From the NCBI GenBank assembly GCA_031275395.1, contig JAISOU010000042.1:32037-96036 (forward strand): DNA of 64,000 nt, written 5' to 3'. This document shows positions 1 through 9,602 of the stretch, piece by piece; position 1 is the first letter of the stretch, and each line of letters starts with the position of its first letter. This stretch comes from Helicobacteraceae bacterium (GTDB taxonomy: Bacteria; Campylobacterota; Campylobacteria; Campylobacterales; SZUA-545). The notes beneath the pieces were generated by a model. It was not told where the DNA came from, searched no databases, and saw only the letters and a program-made list of their open reading frames with translations. The position numbers and the translations under genes were made by a program.

Positions 1-141
1 AAACTCGTTGGATATTTTCGATCCTACTTTGTTGATATCGTCTTCGGGCGGATTGATCTGCTTTACCGTATGGCGCGATCCAATATCTAAAAGCCTCTTT
101 ATTTCCGTATTTGTATATTCCGTATGGTAAAAGCCGCTCAC
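1..141 (-). CDS. Unrecognised protein, cut by the window edge
   Basis: A reading frame starts with GTG at 141 and stays open to base 1, giving 47 codons of an incomplete protein (begins VSGFYHTEYTNTEIKRLLDI). The GTG overlaps the TGA stop of the upstream gene as GTGA, the four-base overlap seen at many gene junctions in this window, which suggests translational coupling. I recognise no domain in this fragment. Codon use resembles its neighbours. Confidence 0.5.
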   Translation of the reverse strand, partial: MSGFYHTEYTNTEIKRLLDIGSRHTVKQINPPEDDINKVGSKISNEF

Positions 142-980
142 TCGAAAACCTTTAGCGCTTCGCTTAGATAGATATGCCAATCAGAGCTGTTGGATTTGTT
201 TATATCAATGTTGCGAAGGTAGTATTTAATAAACGTTTTTGTGCTGTAATCGCCCTCGATTCTAGCTTGCCTGAAAAACTTCGTTATCAGTTGCGATTCT
301 TCGGCTAACTCCCAGAGAAGCTTGTCGAAATAGTAGCTTTTAGTCTGAATAACCTCGCGCAACCCGTCGCCGATATTCTCGGAATACTCCGCGAAACTCT
401 TAAAAAACTCCGCGCTCATCATATACTCAAGCTCTTTTAATTGTTTGCCGATAATAATTAGCTTATCTTTTGCCCTCGCAAGCCCGTCGATCGCATCGAC
501 GTTTCGCGCTCGCAAGGCTTTTTGATACGCGATCTCTTCGTCGTTTTTGGGCGGCGCTAAAGCTAATAATTCCCGATCTGTCGTCGCGGCTATCGACTGA
601 AAACGCTTTTTCATCGCTTCGGTGATCGTTACCTCGTTTTGTAGCGCGTGATATGTTGGTACGCTTGATAAAAAATCGCGGACATAAACCAATTTGCTCA
701 GTTTTATTTTCTTGCGAAACTCGGAAAGATATTCAAAAAGTCTATCTACGTCCTGATGAATCTTCGATAGCAATCCGTCTTCTAAAATATGCGGATCGAT
801 AGTTTTAAGATTATTAAACGCGGTAACGAGAAAACGGCGTAATTTAATATAGTCTAATCTCGGTTTTTCAAAGCCGTTTTTATCGATAAAATCCAGCTCT
901 TTTTGCGCCGTACTTAAAGCGTCGCCAAAAAAACGTTCCATAAATGCGGCGACGGCACTTTCGATCTCTTCGGGCGTCAA
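138..980 (-). CDS. Hypothetical alpha-helical protein (280 aa)
   Basis: The 280-residue product is predicted by eye to be almost wholly helical and charged, with no signal peptide or membrane segment, so probably cytoplasmic. I recognise no family. The start used is TTG at 980, with GGAT about 8 bases upstream. The first in-frame ATG is at 941 and lacks a clear ribosome binding site. Its stop overlaps the start of the next gene by four bases, so the two probably act together. It lies downstream of cysDN on the same strand, 111 bases away, with no evident functional link. Confidence 0.6.
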   Translation of the reverse strand: MTPEEIESAVAAFMERFFGDALSTAQKELDFIDKNGFEKPRLDYIKLRRFLVTAFNNLKTIDPHILEDGLLSKIHQDVDRLFEYLSEFRKKIKLSKLVYVRDFLSSVPTYHALQNEVTITEAMKKRFQSIAATTDRELLALAPPKNDEEIAYQKALRARNVDAIDGLARAKDKLIIIGKQLKELEYMMSAEFFKSFAEYSENIGDGLREVIQTKSYYFDKLLWELAEESQLITKFFRQARIEGDYSTKTFIKYYLRNIDINKSNSSDWHIYLSEALKVFE

Positions 981-1091
981 ATTAGTATCCAGCGTTAAAA
1001 TTGGGTATATTGTATTCCAAAGCGGCTTTGGCTTGATCGCTTCCTAAAGCCGTATAAAAAGATCGCCGCGCTATAGCGACCTTTTGGCGCA

Positions 1092-2507
1092 TTAGAGATT
1101 TTGGCTTATATCTTTTGCCCGCCAATGGGGAAAATGTTTGCGAATAAGCGCGTTTAACTCTATTTCAAAGGCGTTTGGACGATCGTTTTTTGACGCGAAA
1201 GCGATCTCGGCGCTTTGAGCTTTGGCTCTTATCATACCCGCCGCGACGGTCGCGTTACTGAAGCGATCGATTAGGATAAAGCCGCCTGTGGCGCGGTTTT
1301 GGTCGTATGGATCAAAGACAAGCGATCCAAGCGCGGCGATTGATACGCGGCAGATCGAGTTTAGCGCGATTTGGCTCGCTTCGCGCCGCTTTAAACTATT
1401 TACGTCTATAAGATACTTTATCGCGGTTACGTTCGCGGGCATAGTTTTCGTCCCAATTTTGATCAAGTAGCTTTTGTCTAAACCCAGCGGCTCTTCGCCT
1501 AGCCAAACTAGATCGGCTTCAAAATCGCTTGCGATTTGCGGCGGCTCTTCGCCCTCTTTAACGATCGTATCGCCGCGGCTAACGTCGATCTCGTCCGTCA
1601 AAGTTAGGGTAACCGCCATATCCGTTCTGGCGCTTTGCAGATCGCCGTCGTAGGTAACGATACGCGCAATGCGCGAAACCGCGCCCGAAGGTAAAACGCG
1701 AATCGGATCGCCCGCGCGAACGACTCCCGAAGCGATCGTCCCCGCAAAGCCGCGAAAATGGCGATCGGGGCGAACGACAAGCTGAACGGGAAAGCGAAAA
1801 TCCGCCGTTTTGCCTCGCGCGATCTCGACCGTTTCAAGAAACTCCATTAACGGCGTTCGATCGAACCACTTTGTGTTTTCGCTTTTGGAAACGATATTGT
1901 CGCCTTTAAGCGCGGAAACGGGGAAAAAGGCGACGCGCTTAATTCCGATCTGCGCGGCAAGCTCGGCGTAATCGGCGGCGATCGCCTCGTATCGTTCGCG
2001 CTCGTAGCCGATCGCGTCCATTTTGTTGATCGCTACCGCGACGCAATCAACGCCGAGCAAATGGACGATATAGCTATGCCGTTTTGTTTGCGTCGATACG
2101 CCTTTTGTCGCGTCGATCAAGATTATCGCCAGATCGGCGCTGGAAGCCCCCGTAGCCATATTGCGGGTGTATTGCTCGTGTCCGGGCGTGTCGGCGACGA
2201 TAAACTTGCGCCTTTTTGTGGAAAAGTAGCGATAGGCGACGTCGATCGTGATCTTTTGCTCCAGTTCGGCTTGCAAACCGTCTACCAATAACGACAAATC
2301 CAGCTCATCGTCTTGCGCTCCCCCCTTTTTAGAACCCTCTTTAAGCGCGGCGATCTGATCTTCATAGAGCGTTTTTGAATCGTGCAAAAGCCGTCCGATC
2401 AACGTGCTTTTGCCGTCGTCTACGCTACCGCACGCGATAAAGCGCAACAACTCTTTTTGCTCCTGATCCTTCAAATAGCTTTCGATCTTTTCGGTTTGGC
2501 GCGGCAT
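1092..2507 (-). CDS. cysN: Sulfate adenylyltransferase subunit 1 (CysN), GTPase
   Basis: This is the large GTP-hydrolysing subunit of ATP sulfurylase, which with CysD makes adenosine 5'-phosphosulfate from sulfate and ATP in the cytoplasm. The G-domain motifs are visible: P-loop GSVDDGKST at about residues 27-35, DTPGH at 106-110 and NKMD at 161-164, followed by EF-Tu-like beta-barrel domains. At 471 aa it matches the stand-alone CysN form and lacks a fused APS kinase domain. Its ATG overlaps the cysD stop as TAATG, so the pair is translationally coupled. The pathway fits the organosulfur-type uptake cluster at 19-25 kb, though the two loci are not adjacent. Confidence 0.95.
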   Translation of the reverse strand: MPRQTEKIESYLKDQEQKELLRFIACGSVDDGKSTLIGRLLHDSKTLYEDQIAALKEGSKKGGAQDDELDLSLLVDGLQAELEQKITIDVAYRYFSTKRRKFIVADTPGHEQYTRNMATGASSADLAIILIDATKGVSTQTKRHSYIVHLLGVDCVAVAINKMDAIGYERERYEAIAADYAELAAQIGIKRVAFFPVSALKGDNIVSKSENTKWFDRTPLMEFLETVEIARGKTADFRFPVQLVVRPDRHFRGFAGTIASGVVRAGDPIRVLPSGAVSRIARIVTYDGDLQSARTDMAVTLTLTDEIDVSRGDTIVKEGEEPPQIASDFEADLVWLGEEPLGLDKSYLIKIGTKTMPANVTAIKYLIDVNSLKRREASQIALNSICRVSIAALGSLVFDPYDQNRATGGFILIDRFSNATVAAGMIRAKAQSAEIAFASKNDRPNAFEIELNALIRKHFPHWRAKDISQNL

Positions 2508-3400
2508 TAAAAGTAGCCTTCTATCTTCTTTTTTTCCATCGATCCTGAGGAGTCGCGATCGATAGCGCGTCCCTGTCTTTCGCTCGTTCGGGCAAGCGCC
2601 ATCTCCTCGATAATCGCGCTTAAACTATCGGCGGTTGATTCCACCGCGCCCGTAAGCGGATAGCAACCGAGCGTGCGAAACCGCACCATCTTTTTTTGCG
2701 GCTTTTCGCCCTCTTTTAACGGTAGGCGATCGTCGTCTACTAATATCAACATTCCGTCGCGTTCTACCACTTCGCGCTCTTTGGCAAAATATAGCGGCAC
2801 GATCGGAATCCGCTCCAGATAGATATATTGCCACACGTCTAGCTCCGTCCAGTTTGAGAGAGGAAAGACGCGGATCGATTCGCCTTTGTCGCGGCGGGCG
2901 TTGTAAAGATTCCATAGTTCGGGACGTTGATTTTTGGGATCCCATCGGTGATTTTTGTCGCGGAAAGAAAATATCCGCTCTTTAGCGCGGGATTTTTCTT
3001 CATCGCGCCTCGCGCCGCCAAAAACCGCGTCGAAGCGATACTTGTTTAACGCCTGTTTTAAGCCTTCGGTTTTCATTATGTCGGTATGTTTGGCGCTACC
3101 GTGTATAAAAGGATTTATGCCTATCTTTCGCCCGTCGGGATTGATATGAACGAGCAGATTTAGCCCAAGCTCTTTGATTCGCTTATCGCGAAAGGCGATC
3201 ATCTCTTTGAACTTCCACGTCGTATCTACGTGCAAGAGCGAAAATGGCGGTTTGGCGGGGTAAAAGGCTTTCAGCGCCAAATGGAGCATAACGGAAGAGT
3301 CTTTGCCGATACTGTAGAGCATAGCCGGATTTTCAAACTCGCTTACCGCCTCGCGCATAATAAAAATGCTTTCGGCTTCGAGCCGCTTAAGATGGGTCAT
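2507..3400 (-). CDS. cysD: Sulfate adenylyltransferase subunit 2 (CysD)
   Basis: This is the catalytic small subunit of ATP sulfurylase, an N-type ATP pyrophosphatase. The PP-loop [10 protein letters not shown] lies at about residues 30-39, and the family segments [13 protein letters not shown] and [18 protein letters not shown] are present. I chose ATG 3400 (product [11 protein letters not shown]..., 297 aa) because ACAGGT sits about 7 bases upstream and the family normally begins at this point. An in-frame ATG at 3424 and a codon at 3454 would add short unsupported extensions. It is the first gene of the cysDN pair. Confidence 0.93.
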   Translation of the reverse strand: MTHLKRLEAESIFIMREAVSEFENPAMLYSIGKDSSVMLHLALKAFYPAKPPFSLLHVDTTWKFKEMIAFRDKRIKELGLNLLVHINPDGRKIGINPFIHGSAKHTDIMKTEGLKQALNKYRFDAVFGGARRDEEKSRAKERIFSFRDKNHRWDPKNQRPELWNLYNARRDKGESIRVFPLSNWTELDVWQYIYLERIPIVPLYFAKEREVVERDGMLILVDDDRLPLKEGEKPQKKMVRFRTLGCYPLTGAVESTADSLSAIIEEMALARTSERQGRAIDRDSSGSMEKKKIEGYF

Positions 3401-3488
3401 TTTTACCTGTATTTCAACCTGCATTGAGCAATGTAAAATCATTGCGTTTCGCAAGCATAGCGAAAGAAGACTTAGACGGGCTTTGCTA

Positions 3489-4496
3489 TTACTGCCCGAT
3501 TTTCTTTCTAAACCACTTATACGCGGGCTTTTCGATATATTTATGCGAATAGTGCGAAACGATCAACGTAACTGTTAACGTAAGAAAACCTCCGATTATT
3601 GTTTCGCTTACTCCATAATTTTCTTTTATAACCCAAGTCCAAACAAACCAAATAACAATCCAATGATAAACATAAACCGAATAGCTAACGTCGCCAAGCC
3701 AACTTTGCCATTTAGCGCAGAACAGCCTACATTGATTTTTAAGTAGAGCGCCTAATAGGATTGTGACCGAAGCAATAATTTCAATATAAATATCAGCAAT
3801 TTTGAGGTTAGTATTTTTGTAGGCGAGAATGAACAAAGCAATAATTACGCATAAAAAATATAAAATGAGCTTTAGCGCTCTTGTCAATATGATAGACATT
3901 CTATATTTTTTCAGCGCGTTGTAAATCTGATAAACAATAATTCCTAGACCAATGCCTAATAGTCCGTTTCGTGTAAGATGACCTATAAGTCTTACATCTA
4001 TACCAAAAAATAGGCTATCTTTGCCGCCGTAGAAATAAAACAATAGCGCTAAAACGATTAGAAAGTTAATAAAATAGGCTTTGTATCTGATTACGCCGTA
4101 AAACAGCGTTAAGCCTACCCAAAACTCGACGCCTAACGACCAAAACGCGTCATTTATTCCCCATCTATGGCTATTTATACCTTGCAGTAAAAAAACATTC
4201 ATAAATATTGTATCAATAATGCTATAACCTTTTTCCTCGCGAAAGCTAACATATACCAATGCATATGTAAATATAACCAATATTGAGCAAAACAACATTA
4301 ATGGATATAACCTTCCAAGCCTTAATAAAGCAAACGATCCTAAGTTGATTTTGTTTTCTTGAATCTTTAAGCCGTAAGCGTGGCTCATTACAAATCCAGA
4401 AAGAATAAAGAAGATATTGACGCAAAAGCCGCCGTGAATAGTATAGGGAATGCTATGAAGAAGGACATAGTGAGCAAATAATACAAATATAGCCAA
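3489..4496 (-). CDS. Acyltransferase family 3 membrane protein, 5' end in another frame
   Basis: This is a multi-pass integral membrane O-acyltransferase (acyltransferase_3/OafA type), which usually adds acetyl groups to surface polysaccharide. About ten hydrophobic segments and the N-terminal family block (AHYVLLHS... [14 protein letters not shown]) are visible. The conserved family start, RFLELDFIRG, is encoded just upstream in the same frame, but that frame has no ATG, GTG or TTG with a ribosome binding site. Instead it stays open back to a G14 tract at 4629-4616 inside the preceding gene. A tract of 13 or 16 G would fuse that gene to this one. The coordinate 4496 is therefore only the first TTG codon, not a supported start. 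Confidence 0.75.
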   Translation of the reverse strand: MAIFVLFAHYVLLHSIPYTIHGGFCVNIFFILSGFVMSHAYGLKIQENKINLGSFALLRLGRLYPLMLFCSILVIFTYALVYVSFREEKGYSIIDTIFMNVFLLQGINSHRWGINDAFWSLGVEFWVGLTLFYGVIRYKAYFINFLIVLALLFYFYGGKDSLFFGIDVRLIGHLTRNGLLGIGLGIIVYQIYNALKKYRMSIILTRALKLILYFLCVIIALFILAYKNTNLKIADIYIEIIASVTILLGALLKNQCRLFCAKWQSWLGDVSYSVYVYHWIVIWFVWTWVIKENYGVSETIIGGFLTLTVTLIVSHYSHKYIEKPAYKWFRKKIGQ

Positions 4497-4542
4497 CGAT
4501 CCTCTTATAAAATCCAGCTCAAGAAATCTATTTGAAGCGGCG

Positions 4543-5283
4543 TTAGCTAAAGGCGGGCGTTGTTCGGGCGAAGTAGAGATTGCGGCATAATCGCCGCTTT
4601 GAGAGTCGGGCTTTGCCCCCCCCCCCCCCGTTAGACGTTATTGCGGGAATAAAGGCGTTCTTGATATTGATGGCAAGCGTTTTTAGTCCTGAAAGCCATG
4701 TTTTTGGACGGTAGTATGCGCTAGGATAGAAAAGAACTATTACGCAAAGCCAGAAAAGAATGGTTGGAAAAGGATTTGCGCGGTTTATATCGAGGTTAAA
4801 AACTCTTGTTCCGTCGTTCCAATGGTTTTTGCCCTGCAAGAGATGAATCTTTAGCGTTTGCGTTCCTCTTGGGATCTTGAACTTCGCTATCGCGGGCTTT
4901 GACGCGCCTTGATACAGATAAGGGTTTTCGGCTTGCTCGGCGATTAGTTTATCGTCGGCGAATACCTGCATAATAACGCCGTCTCTATCCTTTAAGCTCT
5001 CGTTCTTATCGACGATAAAACTTAACGATCCGTTATGTTTGAATCTGCGGGCTAGGTTTTGATATATCGTTAGCGTCTCAAGATTGACGTCGTCTTTATA
5101 ATAGGGGTGCATTCTGATTTCATTGTTATTAAAACGTTTGGAGTAACGATCGCCTCCTATGATTCTGTCGGAATACATAGAGACGATATAAGAGAGTATA
5201 AAGATAAACGATATAAGGCGAAGAAGAACGCTAGGGCGTTTAAGAGAGGCGAAAGCGGGTTTGAAACGTTCTAAAGCGTTCAT
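4543..5283 (-). CDS. Membrane protein with periplasmic domain, G-tract near the 3' end
   Basis: The product starts MNALERFKPAF at ATG 5283, with AAGGA 6 bases upstream. It has a membrane segment at about residues 20-40, a roughly 140-residue beta-rich region likely to be periplasmic, and a second membrane segment at about residues 180-200. I do not recognise the soluble domain. The last 27 codons after the G14 tract (basic, ending ARTTPAFS) look like out-of-frame coding. Shifting at the tract gives a proline/serine-rich linker that leads into the acyltransferase RFLELDF motif. The gene follows a nucleotide-sugar dehydrogenase by 8 bases, so a role in surface polysaccharide modification is likely but inferred. 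Confidence 0.75.
   Translation of the reverse strand: MNALERFKPAFASLKRPSVLLRLISFIFILSYIVSMYSDRIIGGDRYSKRFNNNEIRMHPYYKDDVNLETLTIYQNLARRFKHNGSLSFIVDKNESLKDRDGVIMQVFADDKLIAEQAENPYLYQGASKPAIAKFKIPRGTQTLKIHLLQGKNHWNDGTRVFNLDINRANPFPTILFWLCVIVLFYPSAYYRPKTWLSGLKTLAINIKNAFIPAITSNGGGGGKARLSKRRLCRNLYFARTTPAFS
4616..4629. repeat. Homopolymeric C14 (G14 on - strand) tract
   Basis: Fourteen consecutive C on the + strand, read as G14 within the coding strand of the 4543-5283 gene. Tracts of this length are the classic slippage-prone contingency element of Campylobacter surface genes. With 14 G the upstream gene ends shortly afterwards at 4543. With 13 or 16 it would read into the acyltransferase frame. 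Confidence 0.85.
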
Positions 5284-5291
5284 ATTTTTCC

Positions 5292-6545
5292 TTATAGTCG
5301 TCCGTCGATTTGCGAGCGATCGCAAAGCCCTTTTACGTCGTAGATCGCGCCGTTTGGCTTAACAAGAGATCTTGGATCGATAGTTTTGAACTCCCTGTGC
5401 GCTACGGCGACGACAAGCGCGTCAAATTTTTCGCTCGGCGCCGTTTTGAATATATTAAGATCGCCGTATTCGCGCTTAACTTCCTCCGCGTCCGCCCAAG
5501 GATCAAAGGCGCTTACGGACACGCCAAACTCTTCCAACTCTCGAACAATATCGATTACGCGGGAGTTGCGAATATCGGGGCAGTTCTCCTTAAAGGTAAT
5601 TCCTAAAATTAACGCTTTAGCGCCTCTGACCGACGATCCTTTTTTGATAAGTAGCTTAATTGTTTGCGCGGCTACGTACGCGCCCATTCCGTCGTTTATG
5701 CGCCGACCCGATAAGATCACCTGCGGATGATAGCCGACGGATTCGGCTTTGTAGGTTAGATAGTACGGATCGACTCCTATGCAGTGTCCGCCGACAAGTC
5801 CCGGGCGAAACGGCAGAAAATTCCATTTTGTTCCCGCCGCTTCCAACACTTCGAGCGTATCGATTCCAAGCCGTCCAAAAATCAACGCCAATTCGTTTAT
5901 AAAAGCGATATTTATGTCGCGCTGGCTGTTTTCGATCGCCTTCGCCGCTTCGGCGACTTTTATACTGCTCGCCTTATACGTTCCCGCCTCGATAATCTCC
6001 TTGTAAAGCGAATCGACCTTATCGGCGATATGCGGCAGGCTTCCGCTGGTAACTTTGCGGATTTTGCCGACCGTGTGTTCTTTGTCGCCCGGATTTATGC
6101 GCTCGGGCGAATAGCCGCAAAAGAAATCGACGTTGAAGGTTAGTCCGCTCTGTTTTTCCAAAACGGGGACGCACTCCTCTTCCGTGCAACCCGGATAAAC
6201 GGTCGATTCATAGACGACAATATCGCCCGTTTTCAAAACGCCGCCGACGGTTTGGCTGGCTTTGATTAGCGGCGTTAGATCGGGTTTTTTGTGCGCGTCG
6301 ATCGGCGTGGGAACGCATACGATAAAGACGTTCGCCGATCTTATCTCCTCGATCGATGAGGTAAAGGTTAGCTTGCTTGCGGCTTTCAACTGCTCTTTTG
6401 TCAGCTCCAGCGTCCGATCAAAACCCTCTTTTAACTCGCTTATACGTTTTTGATTAACGTCGAAGCCGATCGTTTCTCGTTTTTTGCCAAACTCGGCCGC
6501 TAACGGCAACCCAACGTAACCTAACCCAATCAACGCGATTTTCAT
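5292..6545 (-). CDS. UDP-HexNAc 6-dehydrogenase-like nucleotide-sugar dehydrogenase
   Basis: This cytoplasmic enzyme oxidises the C6 hydroxyl of a UDP-sugar to a carboxylate with NAD. The Rossmann motif [10 protein letters not shown] is at residues 7-16, and the catalytic cysteine is in [18 protein letters not shown] at about residue 255. That extended motif is typical of the TviB/WbpA/WbpO group acting on UDP-GlcNAc or UDP-GalNAc, rather than the GGSCFPKD of UDP-glucose dehydrogenase encoded at 54.5-55.8 kb. Its length (417 aa) is normal for the family. It lies upstream of the phase-variable acyltransferase locus, consistent with capsule or O-antigen synthesis. Exact substrate cannot be read from the sequence. 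Confidence 0.88.
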   Translation of the reverse strand: MKIALIGLGYVGLPLAAEFGKKRETIGFDVNQKRISELKEGFDRTLELTKEQLKAASKLTFTSSIEEIRSANVFIVCVPTPIDAHKKPDLTPLIKASQTVGGVLKTGDIVVYESTVYPGCTEEECVPVLEKQSGLTFNVDFFCGYSPERINPGDKEHTVGKIRKVTSGSLPHIADKVDSLYKEIIEAGTYKASSIKVAEAAKAIENSQRDINIAFINELALIFGRLGIDTLEVLEAAGTKWNFLPFRPGLVGGHCIGVDPYYLTYKAESVGYHPQVILSGRRINDGMGAYVAAQTIKLLIKKGSSVRGAKALILGITFKENCPDIRNSRVIDIVRELEEFGVSVSAFDPWADAEEVKREYGDLNIFKTAPSEKFDALVVAVAHREFKTIDPRSLVKPNGAIYDVKGLCDRSQIDGRL

Positions 6546-6651
6546 AAAACTCCCCGCTCTCTTTTTAAGCCTCGCATTTTAGCGACGGGCGCATAAAGCC
6601 CGCGACACGCTTATGTAACTCTACCGTTTTTGTAGATCTCGCTTAATATAT

Positions 6652-7698
6652 TCAAGACTTAGAGGGCAGAGCTAATCTACGGATCAGATCGGCGATATGG
6701 GTTTCGCGTCCGCTAAGGAGATGTCTTAACTCGATCGAGCGGGTTAAAAACTCTTGCGGATTAGCTTCTTTCGCGCATTGTAATAGACGATCCGCGTTGC
6801 ACTCGTTTTGCAAAAGCTCCGAATGTATCGGCGGGCGCTTTTCGTAGTGAAAAATTAGATTAGAAAGCCCTACAAACGGCAGTTTTACAAAGCGCTTGGC
6901 GATAGCAAAGTCGATAGGTTTGGCGCGGTAAGCCAAAACGAGAGGCGTTCCGATCAGCGCGGTTTCCAAAGTCGCCGTGCCTGAACACACAAAAGCGAAC
7001 TTGGCTTTTAATAGCGCGTCGTGGGCGTTTGGCGCGATCGAAAAGCCCTCTAAATCGCCGTATAATTCGGATATTTTTTGCGAATCAAAATGCGACGGAA
7101 TCGCTAATAACTTTTCGCCGCCAAGCCGTTTCGCCGCCTCTTTGAAAATTGGAAAAAGCCGTTTTATCTCGCCCTCTCTCGAACCGGGCAAAAACGCGTA
7201 AATCTCGTCGTTTGTTACGGACTCTTTGAACCGCTCGATCTCTTCCATAAGCGGGTGTCCGACATAAGAGCAGTTTTGCCACCACGATTTTTCAAACGGC
7301 AAAATCGCCGCTTGAACGTCCGTAACGCTTTCTACAATCGGAATACGCTTTGCCTTCCAAGCCCATACCTGCGGAAGCACGTAGTAGAGTATTTTCAGAT
7401 TGGGATAAGCCTTTTTGAGCGCTTTTGCAAGAGGGATATTAAAGGCGGGCGAGTCGATCAGCAGCGCAAGATCGCAACTTTTTGCCGCTTCTACCATAGA
7501 TTTTAGCGTTCTGCGGGCAAGCGGGATTTTGCCCGCCGCCTCGATAAATCCCATCGCGCCAAACTCTTTGCTCTCGACGATCGGCGTCCCAAACTCGCGG
7601 TTAAAAATCCCTACCCGATCGACTTCGCCAATTCGCGCAAAAATCGGTCTAAGGTGAGTATTCGCCGACGGCTCTAAAGCGCTTATCAGTAGTTTCAT
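6652..7698 (-). CDS. lpxB: Lipid-A-disaccharide synthase
   Basis: LpxB joins UDP-2,3-diacylglucosamine to lipid X at the inner membrane, forming the lipid A disaccharide. The family blocks are present: ALEPSANTHL at the N-terminus (the usual SGE is replaced by ALEPSA), YYVLPQVWAWK, YVGHPL, FLPGSREGEI, and VCSGTATLETAL followed by PLVLAYRAKP. I use ATG 7698, which has GAGGAAG just upstream, giving 348 aa. It is monocistronic by spacing. Lipid A, Kdo (kdsB at 43.5 kb) and MsbA-type export are all represented in the window. Confidence 0.93.
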   Translation of the reverse strand: MKLLISALEPSANTHLRPIFARIGEVDRVGIFNREFGTPIVESKEFGAMGFIEAAGKIPLARRTLKSMVEAAKSCDLALLIDSPAFNIPLAKALKKAYPNLKILYYVLPQVWAWKAKRIPIVESVTDVQAAILPFEKSWWQNCSYVGHPLMEEIERFKESVTNDEIYAFLPGSREGEIKRLFPIFKEAAKRLGGEKLLAIPSHFDSQKISELYGDLEGFSIAPNAHDALLKAKFAFVCSGTATLETALIGTPLVLAYRAKPIDFAIAKRFVKLPFVGLSNLIFHYEKRPPIHSELLQNECNADRLLQCAKEANPQEFLTRSIELRHLLSGRETHIADLIRRLALPSKS

Positions 7699-7828
7699 AA
7701 CTTCCTCTTTCAATAGTTTAACGGATTAAAGACGCGATTTTAGCCAATCGTTCAACAACTAGGAGAAACGCGCAAAATCCAGCGTCTTGCGTTTTCGGAC
7801 GCTATAGAAAATTAAAGTTTCCAATTCG

Positions 7829-8677
7829 TTAATTAAATCTACAGTTTTCTAAGTTTTGCAAACTCTCCGAAAGAGGTTTTAGGGTTTGCGAATCGGGCGA
7901 AAAGGTCGCCTGTATCTCTTTGATTCGCGAAAGCGTCGCGGGGTGCGAGCTTAGAAAAGCGGGCGTATTGACGAGCGCCGAGCTATTTTGCAATATATAA
8001 AGAAAAAACTCGTCCGCGCCGTTGGTATAGCCGTAGTATTTTCTTAACGCCGCGATCGCCTCTTTGTCCGCCGCGCTCTCCTGATCGCGCGAAAAACTCG
8101 ACTGCGCCGTCGCCGCGCTAAACGAAAATAGCGATCCTCCGTCGGAATCGCCAATCAACGCGCTAAACAATACGGACAGCGCGATACCGCCGCCCATAGC
8201 CGCGATCGGATCGCGGTTTTTGATATGCGCGATCTCGTGCGCCAATACCATAGCCAGCGCGTTTTCAGAGCCGATACGTTTCAAAAGCCCGCGATTAACG
8301 ACAATGTTGCCGCCCAAAGTAGCAAAGGCGTTAGGTTGCGCGTCGGCGCTTAGATGAACGTAGAGGCGTATATCGCCGCTTAGCGCCATAGCCCGCGCCA
8401 ATTCGTCCGCCAGATTTTGTAGCGCGTCTTCGGCTTTGATCAGGCAAGGGGGCGCGAATTCGCTACGAAAGAGCGATTTTAGCGCGTTGGCGTTAAGCGC
8501 CTCTTCGTAGCGAAACGGAATCATAGGCGCAAAGTAACGCGCCGCAAAAAAGACGAACGACGCTAGAGCGCCGATCATCAAAAACGCCCCCAGCGATAAC
8601 CGCAAAAAGTCGTGCAGAGGCGTTTTTTCGCTTACATTGACCTCGTGCGGAACGTCGGGATTTGAGTATTCGCTCAC
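7829..8677 (-). CDS. M48 family membrane-associated zinc metalloprotease
   Basis: This is a peptidase with the zinc-binding helix HEIAH at about residues 147-151 and the downstream ligand in SRDQESAADKEAI. One membrane segment at about residues 28-48 anchors it, and the catalytic domain is probably periplasmic, as in BepA/LoiP-type proteases. I start at GTG 8677 because it overlaps the preceding stop as GTGA; a TTG at 8713 would create a 40-base overlap. It is the last gene of a three-gene operon with two UPF0145 proteins, an association not explained by known function. Substrates are unknown. Confidence 0.85.
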   Translation of the reverse strand: MSEYSNPDVPHEVNVSEKTPLHDFLRLSLGAFLMIGALASFVFFAARYFAPMIPFRYEEALNANALKSLFRSEFAPPCLIKAEDALQNLADELARAMALSGDIRLYVHLSADAQPNAFATLGGNIVVNRGLLKRIGSENALAMVLAHEIAHIKNRDPIAAMGGGIALSVLFSALIGDSDGGSLFSFSAATAQSSFSRDQESAADKEAIAALRKYYGYTNGADEFFLYILQNSSALVNTPAFLSSHPATLSRIKEIQATFSPDSQTLKPLSESLQNLENCRFN

Positions 8678-9153
8678 GCGCTTAGTTTTTTTACTAAATC
8701 GGGCGATCGCCAAGCCGTACCATATACAAGAAACTCCGCGTAGGCAGACCCTTTGCCGTCGTCGTCGTTGAGCGTGGTCGTCTCAAAACGCGCGTTAAAA
8801 ATTACGTTTGCTCCGAACCGCTGCGCCTCCTCTTTCATACGCAAAATCGATTCGCGGCGGGCGCGATCGAGCATAGCTTCAAAGCTTGTTAGACGACCGC
8901 CAAAAATACTTTTTAACGCCGCGATCACCTGCCGAAAGTTGTCGGCGCCCATCACGACCGAACCGCAAACCAACGCGTATTTCTGCCCCGCGCAACTAGC
9001 GGGCGGCGTTTTTTCGTTGAAAATCAGGATATGGCGCAACCGCTCTTCGCGCGATTTAATCGATTGGTAATGGCGGCGTTGACCGAGCGTACCAAAGATA
9101 AAAGCGACGATCAGTATAACGGCGCCAACGCCGAGCGCTATCAGATTTTCCAT
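8674..9153 (-). CDS. UPF0145 (YbjQ-like) protein with N-terminal membrane helix
   Basis: A hydrophobic helix at about residues 4-22 is followed by a YbjQ-type domain (LVCGSVVMGADNFRQVIAALKSIFGG..., then RFGANVIFNARFETTT and AEFLVYGTA). The family forms pentameric rings of unknown function; heavy-metal binding has been suggested. The ATG at 9153 lies one base after the stop of the neighbouring paralogue, so the two are cotranscribed. The membrane helix distinguishes it from the soluble paralogue and may place it beside the M48 protease encoded downstream. Confidence 0.8.
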   Translation of the reverse strand: MENLIALGVGAVILIVAFIFGTLGQRRHYQSIKSREERLRHILIFNEKTPPASCAGQKYALVCGSVVMGADNFRQVIAALKSIFGGRLTSFEAMLDRARRESILRMKEEAQRFGANVIFNARFETTTLNDDDGKGSAYAEFLVYGTAWRSPDLVKKLSA

Positions 9154-9154
9154 A

Positions 9155-9496
9155 CTATTGCGCCTCGATTACGACGGCGGTTCCGTAGGCGAGGATTTCC
9201 GCCGCGCCCGCCGCGATGTTTGCCGTGCCGAAGCGAACGTTGATAACGGCGTTCGCTCCTACGGCTTTTGCCTGCGCGATCATACGATCGGTAGCTTCCT
9301 GACGGGATTCGACCAGCAGTTCCGTATAGCCCTTAAGCTCGCCGCCAAAAATGTTTTTCAGCCCCGCCATCATATCGCGCCCCAAGTGTTTGGAGCGCAC
9401 GGTACTTCCCTGAACCAATCCCAAATGTTTGGTAATGGTATAACCGGGGAAGCTCTCGATATTACTAAGCGAAACGCTCTTATTTCTACCCTGCAT
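9155..9496 (-). CDS. UPF0145 (YbjQ-like) soluble protein
   Basis: A 113-residue YbjQ-family protein: GYTITKHLGLVQGSTVRSKH, then MAGLKNIFGGELKGYTELL, then AVGANAVINVRFGTANI and EILAYGTAVVI. I chose ATG 9496, which has a near-perfect AGGAGG 8 bases upstream; an extension to 9577 would have no signal. It heads an operon with a membrane-anchored paralogue and an M48 protease. It is divergent from the MESH1-like gene at 9603, and the promoters must lie in the 106 bases between. Confidence 0.85.
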   Translation of the reverse strand: MQGRNKSVSLSNIESFPGYTITKHLGLVQGSTVRSKHLGRDMMAGLKNIFGGELKGYTELLVESRQEATDRMIAQAKAVGANAVINVRFGTANIAAGAAEILAYGTAVVIEAQ

Positions 9497-9602
9497 TTTT
9501 GAAACCTCCTTTAACTTTAGGGATCGTATCCGATTTTGGTTAAACTCGCGCGATCGACGCGTTTTAGGTAAAATCACGCAATTGATACGACGGGAGGAAG
9601 CA

